Source: Synechococcus sp. PROS-7-1 (GTDB taxonomy: Bacteria > Cyanobacteriota > Cyanobacteriia > PCC-6307 > Cyanobiaceae). Taken from it: a stretch of 64,000 bases of DNA. The notes under the pieces are model-generated. The model was not told the DNA's origin, ran no database searches, and saw nothing but the letters and a program-made list of their open reading frames with translations. The translations under genes were made by a program, and so were the position numbers. The stretch spans positions 1,198,572 through 1,262,571 of the forward strand of contig NZ_CP047945.1 of assembly GCF_014279795.1 (NCBI RefSeq), written 5' to 3'. Position 1 is the first letter of the stretch. The number at the start of each line of letters is the position of its first letter. Positions 54,778-64,000 of the stretch are shown here, piece after piece.

Positions 54778-57414
54778 TTAGGACGGCACCAGATTGACAA
54801 GCTTCCCCGGAACCACGATCACGCGCCGGGGAGGCTTGCCCTCTAGCCATCGCTCCGCGACGTCACTGGCCAAAGCCAATTCCTCCAATTTCTCTTTACT
54901 GCAGTCGGCGGGAACGCTGATCGACCCACGCACCTTCCCTTTCACCTGGATCACAAGGTCCACGGTGTCTCGCACTAACGCAGAGGGGTCATGGACCGGC
55001 CACGGCTGGCTGTGAACGCTGTCTTGTCCGCCAAGGCTGAACCAGAATTCTTCTGCCAGATGGGGGGCAAATGGAGCAAGAAGGCGGATCAGCGCTGAGA
55101 TCGCTTCAGCCTGAACACCCCTTGATGCTTCAGCGAGCGACCCTGTGAGGGCGTTGGAGAGTTTCATTAACTCCGAAATCGCCGTATTGAATTGGTACTC
55201 ACCCGTTAGGTCCTCACTGACGGCCTCGATGGCGGTGTGCACTGCGCGACGAATCTCAGACTCTTTTTGAGACAGGCTTGAAGCGTCAGAAACACTTTCA
55301 GGGGCTCCAAGAAGCTGATCCTGGTGATCTGATCGCACGCTCTCGATCAGGCGCAAAAGCCGTTGCAGAAATCGGAACTGACCTTCAACGTCTGCATCGT
55401 CCCATTCCAGATCTTTTTCAGGAGGTGCCTTGAACAGGATGAACATCCGAGCCGTGTCAGCGCCATAGCGGTCGATCACGGCAGCGGGATCCACACCGTT
55501 GTATTTCGACTTCGACATCTTTTCGAACAGCACCTCAAGATCGCCGCCATCCACTGGGTCTTTCGGTGCGCTCTCGTCACTGACTTCCGAGGGCGCCACA
55601 TACCGACCCGTGCGGGGATTGCGGTAAGTCACACCCTGAACCATTCCCTGTGTGAGTAGACGCTCGAACGGTTCTCGGATGTTCAGTAATCCACGATCAC
55701 GCAGTGCTTTGGTGAAGAAACGGGAATACAGCAGATGGAGGATGGCGTGTTCAATACCGCCGACGTATTGCTGCACGGGGAGCCAGCGCTCCACAGCATC
55801 CGCATCAAACGGACGCTCGGAGTTGTGAGGATCCGCAAAACGAAGGAAATACCACGATGAGCACATGAAGGTGTCCATGGTGTCTGATTCCCGTCGGGCG
55901 GGTCGTCCGCAGCTTGGGCAATCCACATTCACCCAGGACTCCAGGGAGGCCAGGGGAGATCCTCCTCTGCCCTGAAGATCCACATCCTTGGGCAAGGTCA
56001 CCGGAAGCTGATCCGCCGGCACGGGAACAGCGCCGCAGTGATCACAGTGAACGACTGGAATCGGACAGCCCCAATAGCGCTGGCGCGAAATCAGCCAGTC
56101 CCTCAGCCTGTACTGGCGTTTGGGTCGAGCCCAGCCCAGCTCCTGGCCGTAAGCCGTGATCGCCTCTCTGCCATCGTCGCTGGATTGGCCATCGAAGCGG
56201 CCGCTGTTCAACAGAATTCCCGGGCCTGTCCATGCCTCGCCATCGCTGAGATGTTCGTTGGCACCAGCAGCCTGGATCACCCGTTTCAGCGGTAGTTCAT
56301 AGGTGCGTGCAAACAGGAAATCGCGTTCGTCGTGCGCTGGGACACCCATCACGGCTCCGGTTCCATAACCAGCAAGGACGTAGTCGGCGATCCAAATCGG
56401 AATTGTTTCGCCGTTGGCCGGGTTCACTGCTGTGGCCCCGATGGGAACTCCCCTCTTGGGACGGTCATCCGCAGTGCGTTCATCAGCACTCAGCTCACCC
56501 ACCAGATCTCTAAAAGCGGTGACGGACTCTCGTTGTGCTTCCGAGGTGAGAGCTTCGACCAAGGGATGCTCAGGAGCCAGCACCACGTAGCTGACTCCAT
56601 GCAGCGTGTCGGCCCTTGTGGTGAAGACTGTGATCACTGCATCGTCGTGACCACTGACGCGGAAATCAATCTCCGCTCCGATCGAACGACCGATCCAGTT
56701 CGCCTGCATCGTGCGCACCCTTTCGGGCCATCCGTCCAGCAGATCAAGATCGTCAAGCAGTGCGTCGGCGTAGTGGGTGATCCGCAGGAACCATTGCCTG
56801 AGATTTTTCTGCTCGACAAGAGCGCCAGAACGCCAGGAGCGTCCCTCACTGTCAACCTGCTCGTTAGCGAGAACGGTTTGGTCGACCGGATCCCAATTCA
56901 CCGTGGCGTCTTTCTGGTAGGCCAGTCCCTGGTCCAGGAGCTCCAGAAACAGCCACTGAGTCCATCGGTAGTAATCGGTATGACAGGTGGCTTGCTCCCG
57001 GGACCAATCGATCGACAGTCCCAGACGGGCAAGCTGGGCTTTCATCTGCTCGATGTTGCGATCGGTCCAGATCCCTGGATCAATCTGACGTTCAATCGCT
57101 GCATTCTCAGCGGGGAGTCCGAACGCATCCCACCCCATGGGATGAAGCACGGCATCACCACGCATGCGCTGAGCCCGGGCAATCACGTCAGTGATCACGT
57201 AATTGCGCACATGGCCCATGTGCAGACTTCCCGATGGATAGGGAAACATCGAGAGGGCATAGAACGCGTTCTGGCCCGGCTCCGGTGAACGCGTTGCATA
57301 GAGGTCGTTGTGTTGCCACTGGCTCTGCCAGCGCTGTTCGAGCGCGATGGGGTCGTACCGATCCGGGCGGTCAGAGGCCGATGCGGTGGCGGAGGAGGAC
57401 TTGGAGGCCGTCAC
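54778..57414 (-). CDS. leuS: Leucyl-tRNA synthetase
   Basis: An 878-residue class I synthetase. It has the HIGH motif as HMGH in [14 protein letters not shown], the KMSKS loop [12 protein letters not shown], the CP1 editing insert ([16 protein letters not shown]), and a zinc-like CDHCG. It charges tRNA-Leu. The start is GTG at 57414. It lies 54 bases after hfq on the same strand. Confidence 0.96.
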   Translation of the reverse strand: MTASKSSSATASASDRPDRYDPIALEQRWQSQWQHNDLYATRSPEPGQNAFYALSMFPYPSGSLHMGHVRNYVITDVIARAQRMRGDAVLHPMGWDAFGLPAENAAIERQIDPGIWTDRNIEQMKAQLARLGLSIDWSREQATCHTDYYRWTQWLFLELLDQGLAYQKDATVNWDPVDQTVLANEQVDSEGRSWRSGALVEQKNLRQWFLRITHYADALLDDLDLLDGWPERVRTMQANWIGRSIGAEIDFRVSGHDDAVITVFTTRADTLHGVSYVVLAPEHPLVEALTSEAQRESVTAFRDLVGELSADERTADDRPKRGVPIGATAVNPANGETIPIWIADYVLAGYGTGAVMGVPAHDERDFLFARTYELPLKRVIQAAGANEHLSDGEAWTGPGILLNSGRFDGQSSDDGREAITAYGQELGWARPKRQYRLRDWLISRQRYWGCPIPVVHCDHCGAVPVPADQLPVTLPKDVDLQGRGGSPLASLESWVNVDCPSCGRPARRESDTMDTFMCSSWYFLRFADPHNSERPFDADAVERWLPVQQYVGGIEHAILHLLYSRFFTKALRDRGLLNIREPFERLLTQGMVQGVTYRNPRTGRYVAPSEVSDESAPKDPVDGGDLEVLFEKMSKSKYNGVDPAAVIDRYGADTARMFILFKAPPEKDLEWDDADVEGQFRFLQRLLRLIESVRSDHQDQLLGAPESVSDASSLSQKESEIRRAVHTAIEAVSEDLTGEYQFNTAISELMKLSNALTGSLAEASRGVQAEAISALIRLLAPFAPHLAEEFWFSLGGQDSVHSQPWPVHDPSALVRDTVDLVIQVKGKVRGSISVPADCSKEKLEELALASDVAERWLEGKPPRRVIVVPGKLVNLVPS

Positions 57415-57468
57415 GGCACGAAAACACCTGGGGCGATCGTGACATAGCCAGGGATCGGATTTAGCGGG

Positions 57469-57690
57469 TCAGATCAAGGTGCGGATGGTGAGCACCAACT
57501 GACGATTGATCAGGATCGGATCGGATGCGTCATCGCGTTGTACGGCCAGGTAAAGCGGGTCCTGCCATGAGAGACGGCCGTCGACGCGTTTTCCGTCGCT
57601 CAGTTCAACGCTGAGCGTGCGCTGGTCGCGGATCCAGGATTGAAGAAGACGGATTCCGGGAAGACTTGGATCAAAGCTTGTCGGCTCCAT
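57469..57690 (-). CDS. hfq: Cyanobacterial Hfq homologue
   Basis: A 73-residue Sm-like protein. LPGIRLLQSWIRDQRTLSVELSDGKRVDGRLSWQDP and SDPILINRQLVLTIR match the divergent cyanobacterial Hfq family. The canonical Sm2 (Y/H)KH motif of enterobacterial Hfq is missing, as in other cyanobacteria, where Hfq has weak RNA affinity and is tied to type IV pilus function and motility. I use the ATG at 57690; an in-frame start at 57741 would overlap dapF. It is divergent from dapF with 27 bases between starts. Confidence 0.82.
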   Translation of the reverse strand: MEPTSFDPSLPGIRLLQSWIRDQRTLSVELSDGKRVDGRLSWQDPLYLAVQRDDASDPILINRQLVLTIRTLI

Positions 57691-57717
57691 AGGATCACTC
57701 AGGGGTAACGAAGCGCC

Positions 57718-58824
57718 ATGCTGCAGTTCAGTAAATACCAAGGTCTAGGCAACGACTTCATCCTGGTGGAGGGTCGCGATGGCCGGCTTCCTGAGGGCAT
57801 CACCAATCCCAATTCTGACTGGGTCCAGAGTGTTTGCGACCGCCGCTTCGGGCTCGGAGGCGATGGCTTGATCCTTGCGCTTCCTCCGCAGGGCCAGGGC
57901 GAACTGCGCATGCGCATCTTCAACGCCGATGGTTCGGAGGCTGAAATGTGCGGCAATGGAATCCGCTGTCTCGCTCGTTTCCTTGCCGATAGCGATGGTG
58001 ATTTGCCTGGACGGAGCTGGAGGATCGAAACCCCAGCCGGTTTGATCATTCCCGAGCTTCAACAAGATGGCCAGATCCGCGTCGATATGGGTGCCCCCTT
58101 CTTGAAGCCCGAGACGGTTCCGACGCTCCTGAGCTCAGACGAAAACGGCCTGCCGCGCGGTGAAGTCACCCGCGAAGGTCTCACACTCTCTTTGGCAGCT
58201 GTGGGCATGGGTAACCCCCATGTGGTGGTTCCCGTGAACGATCTGGAGGCGATTCCGTTTGAAGCCCTTGGCGCTCAGTTGGAGTGCGACCCGCTCTTCC
58301 CCGCGAAGACCAACGTTCACTTTCTCAAAGTGCACAGCCGACAGCATCTCGAGATTCGCGTCTGGGAACGGGGTGCTGGTCCAACCCTGGCCTGCGGGAC
58401 CGGGGCCTGCGCCACATTGGTTGCAGCCGTCCTGATGGGATTCAGCGACAGCGAGGCAACCGTGGTTCTTCCAGGCGGTCCCCTCAGCATCAGCTGGGCC
58501 GATCAGCAGGGGTCGGTCTTCATGACAGGACCCGCTGTGGCTGTCTTCGACGGCGTGATGAATCCAGATCTGATGCCTGAGGGACAGCCCCAAGAAAGGA
58601 CAGTCGAACCCAAGCCCACGGTTTCTTCAAATGATCCAGGCCTCGACTGTGCCAATGACTGCAAGGAGGGCTGCAGGCAACCCGATCGCTGTCTGCGTGA
58701 AGAGGCACAGGCAAAGGTTCAGGCGTTCCTGGCATCCACTTCGCTGGATTCGATGATCAATCTCGCTGGAGATTCTCTCGAGCAGCGCACCCTGTCTCGC
58801 ATTCAGCGTGATGGTCAGAGCTGA
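57718..58824 (+). CDS. dapF: Diaminopimelate epimerase with four-cysteine C-terminal tail
   Basis: DapF interconverts LL- and meso-diaminopimelate for lysine and peptidoglycan synthesis. The catalytic cysteines are C78 in MCGNGIRC and C226 in ACGTGACAT. The core ends near residue 283. A further 85 residues follow, containing cysteines at 311, 315, 319 and 325 (C-x3-C-x3-C-x5-C) and then a helical tail. Normal DapF is about 280 residues. The gene overlaps the downstream cysteine desulfurase by 14 bases. Confidence 0.93.
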   Translation: MLQFSKYQGLGNDFILVEGRDGRLPEGITNPNSDWVQSVCDRRFGLGGDGLILALPPQGQGELRMRIFNADGSEAEMCGNGIRCLARFLADSDGDLPGRSWRIETPAGLIIPELQQDGQIRVDMGAPFLKPETVPTLLSSDENGLPRGEVTREGLTLSLAAVGMGNPHVVVPVNDLEAIPFEALGAQLECDPLFPAKTNVHFLKVHSRQHLEIRVWERGAGPTLACGTGACATLVAAVLMGFSDSEATVVLPGGPLSISWADQQGSVFMTGPAVAVFDGVMNPDLMPEGQPQERTVEPKPTVSSNDPGLDCANDCKEGCRQPDRCLREEAQAKVQAFLASTSLDSMINLAGDSLEQRTLSRIQRDGQS

Positions 58825-59992
58825 CGCGACGCCCATTTACCTCGATGCCTGTGCCACGACACCGCTTCGACCGGGTGTGCAGCAAAGGATGTTGGATGCT
58901 CAAACTCAGGCCTGGGGCAATCCTTCCAGCCTTCATTCCTTTGGGATTGCAGCAGCGGAAGCCCTGGAACGCACAAGGGTTGAAATCGGTGCACTGCTCG
59001 GTGCCGACGCCGATGAAGTTCTGATTACCTCAGGAGCCACTGAATCCATTCATCTCGGGATCCGCGGATTGGCGTCATCCTTCCCGCCAGGACGGATCGT
59101 GATCTCCGCTGTGGAGCATCCTGCTGTCACGGCGGCAGCGCAGGCACTGATCCCCTTGGGATGGCAGGTGTCGATGGCCCCTGTTGATTCGCAGGGACTC
59201 ATCCAACTGGATCGTTTCGAAGAGCTTCTGCGCCCACCCACGCGTCTGGTGTCCGTGATCTGGGGACAGAGTGAGGTGGGCACGCTTCAACCGCTTCAGA
59301 CCATCGGCGCTCTTTGCCATCAGTACGCAGTTCCCTTCCATACGGATGCCACGCAGGTGATCAGCCAGGCCCTGCCCAACTGGAACACCCTGCCTGTGGA
59401 TTTACTGACCGCGTCAGCCCACAAATGTGGGGGGCCAAGAGGTGTGGGCCTGCTTCTGATTCGCCGAGCCTGGAAACAGCAACTCAACGCGTTGTTGACG
59501 GGGGGCGGGCAAGAGAACAACTTGCGCAGTGGCACTGAATCCGCCGTGTTGGTGGCTGGCATGGCTGAGGCGCTGTCGCAGATTCAACGTTGTGACGTGG
59601 ATGGGCTTCCTGACAGCGGCGATGGCATCCGGCGAATCAGAGATGAATTGGAGCTTCAGCTCTGTCGAACAGCTGGTGTCGCAACGATCGGACAGCCTCA
59701 TCAACGCCTCCCGCATCATTTGGCTCTGGTGCTTCGCGACCGTTCAGGGCAGCCGTTGTCTGGTCGGCGAATGGTGCGCGTTCTCGATCAAGAGGGACTG
59801 GCCGTGAGCAGTGGGAGCGCCTGCTCATCAGGGCGTGACACGGACAGCAGTGTGCTTGCAGCGATGACCATTCCCCGGGAGATGAGACGCTCGGGCCTGA
59901 GGCTTAGCCTCGGCTTCTGGAACACGTCCAACCAGATCGAGAGCATCGTTGAGCGTTTTGATCGTGCGTTACTGGCCTGTGCTGAAAGCTGA
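58811..59992 (+). CDS. NifS/IscS-type cysteine desulfurase
   Basis: A 393-residue PLP enzyme. The start YLDACATTPLRPGVQQRM, the PLP lysine in TASAHKCGGPRGVG near residue 200 and the catalytic cysteine in VSSGSACSSGRDTDS near 336 are standard for class I desulfurases. It would deliver sulfane sulfur for Fe-S clusters or tRNA thiolation. It lacks an adjacent iscU or sufE. I use the ATG at 58811. Its start overlaps dapF. Confidence 0.93.
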   Translation: MVRADATPIYLDACATTPLRPGVQQRMLDAQTQAWGNPSSLHSFGIAAAEALERTRVEIGALLGADADEVLITSGATESIHLGIRGLASSFPPGRIVISAVEHPAVTAAAQALIPLGWQVSMAPVDSQGLIQLDRFEELLRPPTRLVSVIWGQSEVGTLQPLQTIGALCHQYAVPFHTDATQVISQALPNWNTLPVDLLTASAHKCGGPRGVGLLLIRRAWKQQLNALLTGGGQENNLRSGTESAVLVAGMAEALSQIQRCDVDGLPDSGDGIRRIRDELELQLCRTAGVATIGQPHQRLPHHLALVLRDRSGQPLSGRRMVRVLDQEGLAVSSGSACSSGRDTDSSVLAAMTIPREMRRSGLRLSLGFWNTSNQIESIVERFDRALLACAES

Positions 59993-60036
59993 TTGATCGA
60001 TCGCAGTACGCTCCGCCAAAGATGCATTGATGGCCC

Positions 60037-60732
60037 GTGAGCGCTGTTCTTCCTGCTGATCTTCTCGAGGCTGAACAGCGCACGATCTCAGCGTTGGAGT
60101 CTGTGCTGGGTGGGATTCGGAGAGGGCGCTGGATGGTGACCTGGCGTTTTGAAGGCCTGCGGGTCATGGGACCAGCACTGCGCATGGCAAGAACGCTTAA
60201 GGAACGCAGCTGGCCTTTGCTCGTGGCTTTTCCCGATGCTGGCGCGGCGGCTCTCGCTAAACGCGATGCGCCTGATCTCGCCAACTGTTGCGTTGATTTC
60301 ATGCAGCTGCAGAGGGATCCGGCCTGGGCTAACCGAGGTGAACTGCTCCTGCTCATTGGTGCCCAGCCAAGCGACTACGAAACTGTTGAAGCGATCTGCA
60401 ACCTCTGGAAAGAGCCAGTGGTGCTTGTCAACGGACGACTTGAGGATGCCGGGGTCGGCATCGGCAGTGTGGCCCGTTCCAGACGCCGAGGATTTTTGGC
60501 CACTTGGTCCAGCGCCTTCCATCTGGAGCCTCTCGCGCAAGGGGCTTTGCTGTTGGAACGTCAGAAGGAATGGGAGCTGTTCCGCTGTGATCCCGATGGA
60601 TACCGTTGGATTCAGCGGTTCGAACAACGCCCTGACCCGGAGCAGATCGATGCAGCCGTTAGTCCATCAGCGGATGGATTGCGCCAAACATTGGGTGCTG
60701 TGGATCGACTGATTGACGATCTCAGAGGTTGA
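60037..60732 (+). CDS. DUF1995 protein
   Basis: A 231-residue soluble protein. RTISALESVLGGIRRGRWMVTWRFEGLRVMGPALRMARTL near the start and LLLIGAQPSDYETVEAIC match the DUF1995 family of cyanobacteria and plants (related plant proteins affect photosystem assembly). No catalytic residues are evident. It follows the cysteine desulfurase by 44 bases and precedes DUF4330. Confidence 0.8.
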   Translation: MSAVLPADLLEAEQRTISALESVLGGIRRGRWMVTWRFEGLRVMGPALRMARTLKERSWPLLVAFPDAGAAALAKRDAPDLANCCVDFMQLQRDPAWANRGELLLLIGAQPSDYETVEAICNLWKEPVVLVNGRLEDAGVGIGSVARSRRRGFLATWSSAFHLEPLAQGALLLERQKEWELFRCDPDGYRWIQRFEQRPDPEQIDAAVSPSADGLRQTLGAVDRLIDDLRG

Positions 60733-60777
60733 TCACAGGCCGTAACACTTTTAGGGTGCAAGCTCCCTCGGAACTTC

Positions 60778-61293
60778 ATGGGCATCAAGGATCGTTTTCG
60801 CTCCCTGTCGGTGATTGATGCAGCTGCCGCTCTTGTGGCAGTGGCAGCCGTTGCTGGTGTGCTCTGGAGCCCGAAACTCAGCAACACGATTGCCAGAGCC
60901 ACAGGCTCCGTGAAACCTGTTGTTGTGAGTGTGGATGTCCGCAATTCAAGTTCTGCAGACCCTGATGGTCTGATCAAGCAGGCTCTCGATCGCGGTCGAA
61001 CCAACCTCGTGATTCGCAATCAGCCTGCTGGCAGTGCGGAACTCATCCGTGTGGATGACATCAGCAGGAAGCTCGTCGCTGTGCAACCTGATGGACGGGT
61101 TGTCTCTGCTGTTGATCCGAATCGGCAGGACCAAGGAATCCTCGATGCTCGATTTGTTCTTCGCAGCAATGCCACTGTCACCCCCTCAGGTGTGGTGGTT
61201 GCAGGCACAAAGCTCAAAGTGGGAACGCCCGTCGAACTCGACGGTCGCCTTTATCGGCTGAATGGAATCGTCAGCGGGATCGACGTGCAATGA
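60778..61293 (+). CDS. DUF4330 membrane-anchored protein
   Basis: A 171-residue protein with an N-terminal helix (SVIDAAAALVAVAAVAGVLW) and a beta-rich domain beginning KPVVVSVDVRNSS; the ending LKVGTPVELDGRLYRLNGIV is typical of DUF4330. Function unknown; probably faces the periplasm or lumen. It overlaps dacB by 4 bases, suggesting a cell-envelope role. Confidence 0.8.
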   Translation: MGIKDRFRSLSVIDAAAALVAVAAVAGVLWSPKLSNTIARATGSVKPVVVSVDVRNSSSADPDGLIKQALDRGRTNLVIRNQPAGSAELIRVDDISRKLVAVQPDGRVVSAVDPNRQDQGILDARFVLRSNATVTPSGVVVAGTKLKVGTPVELDGRLYRLNGIVSGIDVQ

Positions 61294-62600
61294 ACACACG
61301 CATCTGCCTTTTTGTGCTTCTGGCAGCAACGCTGCCAGCTGGCGTCCAAGCCGAGGAGGTCATTCCCTTGATCTCCCCTCCCCCTCCTGAGACCCAGCAA
61401 CCGCTCCCTGAGCTGCAAAAAGCGCGTTCCTGTCAGTCGCTACAAACGGCGATCCAGGCCAATCTTGGTTCTGAGCCGAGGGTGTGGTCTGTCACGGTGC
61501 TGAACAGTGATGGCGATGTCCTTGGGGATATCAATGGCTCCATCGCTCGTATCCCCGCCTCCAATCAGAAACTGATCAGTACGGCTTACGCCCTGGACCG
61601 TCTCGGACCCGATTTCCGGCTGAAAACTCGCCTGATCCAGCGACCGGACGGTTCCATGGAACTGAATGGCGAGGGTGATCCCGACCTGGGTATTGCCGGT
61701 CTCCAGCGCTTCGCGCTCGCAGCTCTTCGTCAGGGCGGGTCGCGAGGGGTGACCTCGGGGCCGGTCAACTTGATGGTGCGTGAAGAGCCAAGGCGTAATT
61801 GGTGGCCGAGCGACTGGCATCCTGCTGACCGTGGTTATGCCTACGGGGCTCCCATCACACGGTTGGCTCTGACCAGCAATGCCGTCGGTGGTGCCGTCAG
61901 CGATCCCTACACCCGACTGCAACGGTTGTTTCAGAAAGAGGTGCAACGGAGGGGTGGTGCCGTTCGCATTCAGCAGGCCCAGCCTTTGAGCATGGCTGAG
62001 ATCTCTGATCGAGGAGATCGCGAGGAGATGGTGGTTCTGCATGAAGAAACTTCAGCGCCCATGCATGCCTTGCTCAGCCTCGCCAACACGGAGAGCCACA
62101 ACTTCACAGCTGAGGTGTTGATGCGTCAGGCGGCCGATCTCTGGGACGTGAAGGCTGCATCAAGAGCGACGGAACGCTGGATGTGGGAACAGGGTCTTCC
62201 CGTTCAAGGGCTGCGGGTTGCGGACGGAAGTGGTCTGTCCAGGAACAACAGGGTCACGAGCCAAACGATTGCCGCTTTGTTGATGCGTATGGATCAACAT
62301 CCTTACGCTCCCTATTACCAGGCCTCCATGGCCATTGCCGGACAACGGGGCACACTCAGAAATCTCTACAGAGGGACTCCTATTGATGGACGTTTCCGAG
62401 GGAAGACTGGAACCATCAGCGGAGTGAGGAGCATCTCTGGCATCCTGCAAACCGCAGATGGCCCCCGTTATGTGAGCATGATCTCCAACGGCTCGAGCCG
62501 GCCGAACACAGTGATCGGCCAGATTCTTCGATCCGTTTTGAAATTCAGCCCGTGCCCTTCATCTGCCGCACCCGCGATGCTGCACGGCGGGCGCGGCTGA
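61290..62600 (+). CDS. dacB: D-alanyl-D-alanine carboxypeptidase/endopeptidase (PBP4 type)
   Basis: A 436-residue class C low-mass penicillin-binding protein with a signal peptide (LFVLLAATLPAGVQA). Active-site motifs are SxxK at S91-K94 in PASNQKLIS, SxN in TESHNFTAEVL and KTG in RGKTGTISG. It trims or cleaves peptide crosslinks in the periplasm. Start overlaps DUF4330; the tail overlaps the convergent coiled-coil gene by 56 bases. Confidence 0.92.
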   Translation: MNTRICLFVLLAATLPAGVQAEEVIPLISPPPPETQQPLPELQKARSCQSLQTAIQANLGSEPRVWSVTVLNSDGDVLGDINGSIARIPASNQKLISTAYALDRLGPDFRLKTRLIQRPDGSMELNGEGDPDLGIAGLQRFALAALRQGGSRGVTSGPVNLMVREEPRRNWWPSDWHPADRGYAYGAPITRLALTSNAVGGAVSDPYTRLQRLFQKEVQRRGGAVRIQQAQPLSMAEISDRGDREEMVVLHEETSAPMHALLSLANTESHNFTAEVLMRQAADLWDVKAASRATERWMWEQGLPVQGLRVADGSGLSRNNRVTSQTIAALLMRMDQHPYAPYYQASMAIAGQRGTLRNLYRGTPIDGRFRGKTGTISGVRSISGILQTADGPRYVSMISNGSSRPNTVIGQILRSVLKFSPCPSSAAPAMLHGGRG

Positions 62601-63474
62601 TCGGAACAGCTTTCGAGTCGCTTGTTTCGTTGATCGGAGCTTCAGTGCGTCCTGTCTGAATCTTCACCAATTCCTGACGGCCAGCCATCACCACCTGAGC
62701 CATCTCTTTCAGGCGCTGTTCGAGCTCACCGAGGGTTTGTTCTGCATAACGGTTGGCACCGTCCTGAACCGACGAAGCTTCCTGGCGACTCCGCTGAATC
62801 AGTGACTCGCACTGCTGTTGGGTCTGCTGACGGAATTGCAACGCATCCTGATGCAAGCGTTCGGCTTCGCTCTGCGCTTCTTTCTGAAGCCTCAACCCTT
62901 CTTGGCGGATTTGATCGAGCTCTTGCAGGGACTGAAGACGGTTTCGTTCATGTTGCTCGCTGAGCTGGCGTTTCAGTTCAATGGCTTCCTGATCGAGCTG
63001 CTGACGGCGCTGCAGGGCCTCTTGTTCGAGCTGCTGTCTGCGAGTGGCGTACTGCTGCTCCAGTTGGGCCTGCTTGGTTTGCATCTCCTGTTCCATCTGG
63101 GCGGATTGATGACGTGCGGTCTGCAGAAGCTGCTCGCATTGCTGGCGAACCTGTTCACGCATCTCATTCACCTGTCGCTCAGCTTCCTGACGGATGGAGG
63201 CCTGAGACACGAGTTGTTCGCGTTGCTGTTGGGCGTTTGCGACGATCTCGTCAGCTTGGGAGCGAGCCGTGGCGATGAAATCATCGCGCTTCTCCAGAAG
63301 CTGATCGGCCTGAGCGACTTGGGAGGGCATTGCTTCGCGAACTGCGTCCAGCAGTTCGACGGCATCCTGCTCGTTCACGAGCCTCCCACCGCTGAAGGGA
63401 ATACGGGTTCCCTCGAGCATGATCTCCTCGAGCTGATCGAGCTGTTCGAGTACGGAGAACCGGATCTCGCTCAT
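62545..63474 (-). CDS. DivIVA-like glutamine-rich coiled-coil protein
   Basis: A 309-residue protein. Residues 1-65 form a globular start ([29 protein letters not shown]), and 65-265 are an almost continuous coiled coil very rich in Gln, Glu and Arg, with a basic C-terminal tail. It resembles the DivIVA-like Cdv3 division proteins of cyanobacteria, which I recall lying near coaD, but this is unproven. It overlaps coaD by 4 bases. Confidence 0.75.
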   Translation of the reverse strand: MSEIRFSVLEQLDQLEEIMLEGTRIPFSGGRLVNEQDAVELLDAVREAMPSQVAQADQLLEKRDDFIATARSQADEIVANAQQQREQLVSQASIRQEAERQVNEMREQVRQQCEQLLQTARHQSAQMEQEMQTKQAQLEQQYATRRQQLEQEALQRRQQLDQEAIELKRQLSEQHERNRLQSLQELDQIRQEGLRLQKEAQSEAERLHQDALQFRQQTQQQCESLIQRSRQEASSVQDGANRYAEQTLGELEQRLKEMAQVVMAGRQELVKIQTGRTEAPINETSDSKAVPISRARRAASRVRQMKGTG

Positions 63475-63968
63475 CGCGACGGGGGGGCGAAAGCCGAATT
63501 AAAGAACCTTGCAAGGTCTTCCGCCACCACCCGGGGCACCATGTGGTCGACTGCACCACCGAATCGGGCCACTTCCTTCACGACCGAGCTGCTGAGAAAG
63601 CTGTAGTGGGCTGACGTGGTGAGAAAGATGGTTTCGAAATCCGGATCGAGCGAGCGATTGGTGTGAGCAATCTGAAGTTCGTATTCGAAATCGCTCATGG
63701 CCCGGAGTCCACGCAAGATGAGGCGTGTGCCTTGTTCTTTGGCACAGGCCACCGTCAGTCCATCGAAACTAATCACGGACACATTGCCGAGGTGTTCTGT
63801 GGAAGCGGTGATCTGCCGCAGACGCTGTTCAAGGGGAAACGCTGGCGACTTCCCTGGGTTCTGCAGAACGGCAACCACCAGTTCATCGACAAGGGATGCC
63901 CCTCTCTCAATGAGGTCGAGATGCCCAAGGGTGAGAGGGTCGAAGCTGCCTGGATACAGCGCTTTCAT
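63471..63968 (-). CDS. coaD: Phosphopantetheine adenylyltransferase
   Basis: A 165-residue enzyme of coenzyme A synthesis. Motifs are [20 protein letters not shown] with the HxGH-like nucleotidyl site, [20 protein letters not shown] and [15 protein letters not shown]. Length and start are normal. The last 32 bases of the window upstream of the start hold nothing recognisable. Confidence 0.96.
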   Translation of the reverse strand: MKALYPGSFDPLTLGHLDLIERGASLVDELVVAVLQNPGKSPAFPLEQRLRQITASTEHLGNVSVISFDGLTVACAKEQGTRLILRGLRAMSDFEYELQIAHTNRSLDPDFETIFLTTSAHYSFLSSSVVKEVARFGGAVDHMVPRVVAEDLARFFNSAFAPPSR

Positions 63969-64000
63969 CCGATTGATGTCGCGGTCCGGGCGGATCCTAT

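Noticed and set aside
56332-57288. 318-residue plus-strand frame opposite leuS
   Set aside because: Long but antisense to conserved LeuS domains, with an unnatural amino-acid mix; open only because of GC bias.
62818-63606. 262-residue Leu-rich plus-strand frame
   Set aside because: It is the antisense of Gln codons in the coiled-coil gene (CAG gives CTG), which creates a false hydrophobic protein.

Overview
The window is gene-dense bacterial chromosome from a marine picocyanobacterium of the Synechococcus/Prochlorococcus lineage, most likely Synechococcus. The evidence is petN, psaK, psb29/thf1, a PucC-type transporter, ycf35- and ycf49-like genes, hisZ, a cyanobacterial-type Hfq beside dapF, a full glucosylglycerol osmolyte operon, and many small families known mainly from cyanobacteria (DUF1257, DUF1995, DUF2103, DUF2499, DUF3110, DUF3352, DUF3593, DUF4330). 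About 70 genes are packed with short gaps and frequent 4-base overlaps. No stretch of 300 bases lacks a gene. I see no insertion sequence, prophage, CRISPR array or rRNA operon. Family names come from reading translated sequence and recalling families; no database search was run.

Layout. 0-4.6 kb: the end of a MidA-like methyltransferase, aroB, an orphan sugar-type ABC permease, purK followed by a probable 6S RNA, and two small proteins. 4.6-11.6 kb: a photosynthesis and proteostasis neighbourhood with a PucC-like transporter, clpS, petN, a 50-residue membrane protein missed by size cut-offs, a DUF3352 protein, psb29, clpP and ftsH. 11.7-21.7 kb: a MacB-like permease, pyk, a MazG-like enzyme, yggT, scpB, ilvA, dxs, psaK, a DUF3593/DUF2499 pair and csaB.

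21.7-31.4 kb: an AT-rich block entirely on the minus strand. It encodes glucosylglycerol-phosphate synthase (ggpS), its ABC uptake system (ggtB, ggtC, ggtD, ggtA), a two-RCK membrane protein, CorA and a SphX/PstS-like phosphate-binding protein. It reads as an osmolyte and ion homeostasis module. 31.4-37.2 kb: a 1-Cys-looking PrxQ, rpmB, htpG, two ferredoxins, hisZ, an inositol-monophosphatase-family enzyme and tRNA-Ser(GGA). 37.2-40 kb: pstC-pstA-pstB without an adjacent pstS.

40-49.3 kb: dnaK-dnaJ-DUF3110-murQ, then mtnP, a cyclophilin, ribBA, argC and purN. 49.3-54.8 kb: a Ycf35-like protein, an M61 peptidase, a membrane-anchored amidase, a DUF1402-like exported protein and pgi. 54.8-64 kb: leuS, hfq, a dapF with an unusual four-cysteine tail overlapping a cysteine desulfurase gene, DUF1995, DUF4330, dacB, a DivIVA-like coiled-coil protein and coaD.

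Most of the window is ordinary core genome. The parts most worth a second look are the RCK membrane protein behind the glucosylglycerol operon, the cysteine tail of DapF, the AT-rich block, the probable 6S RNA and the tiny membrane protein after petN.
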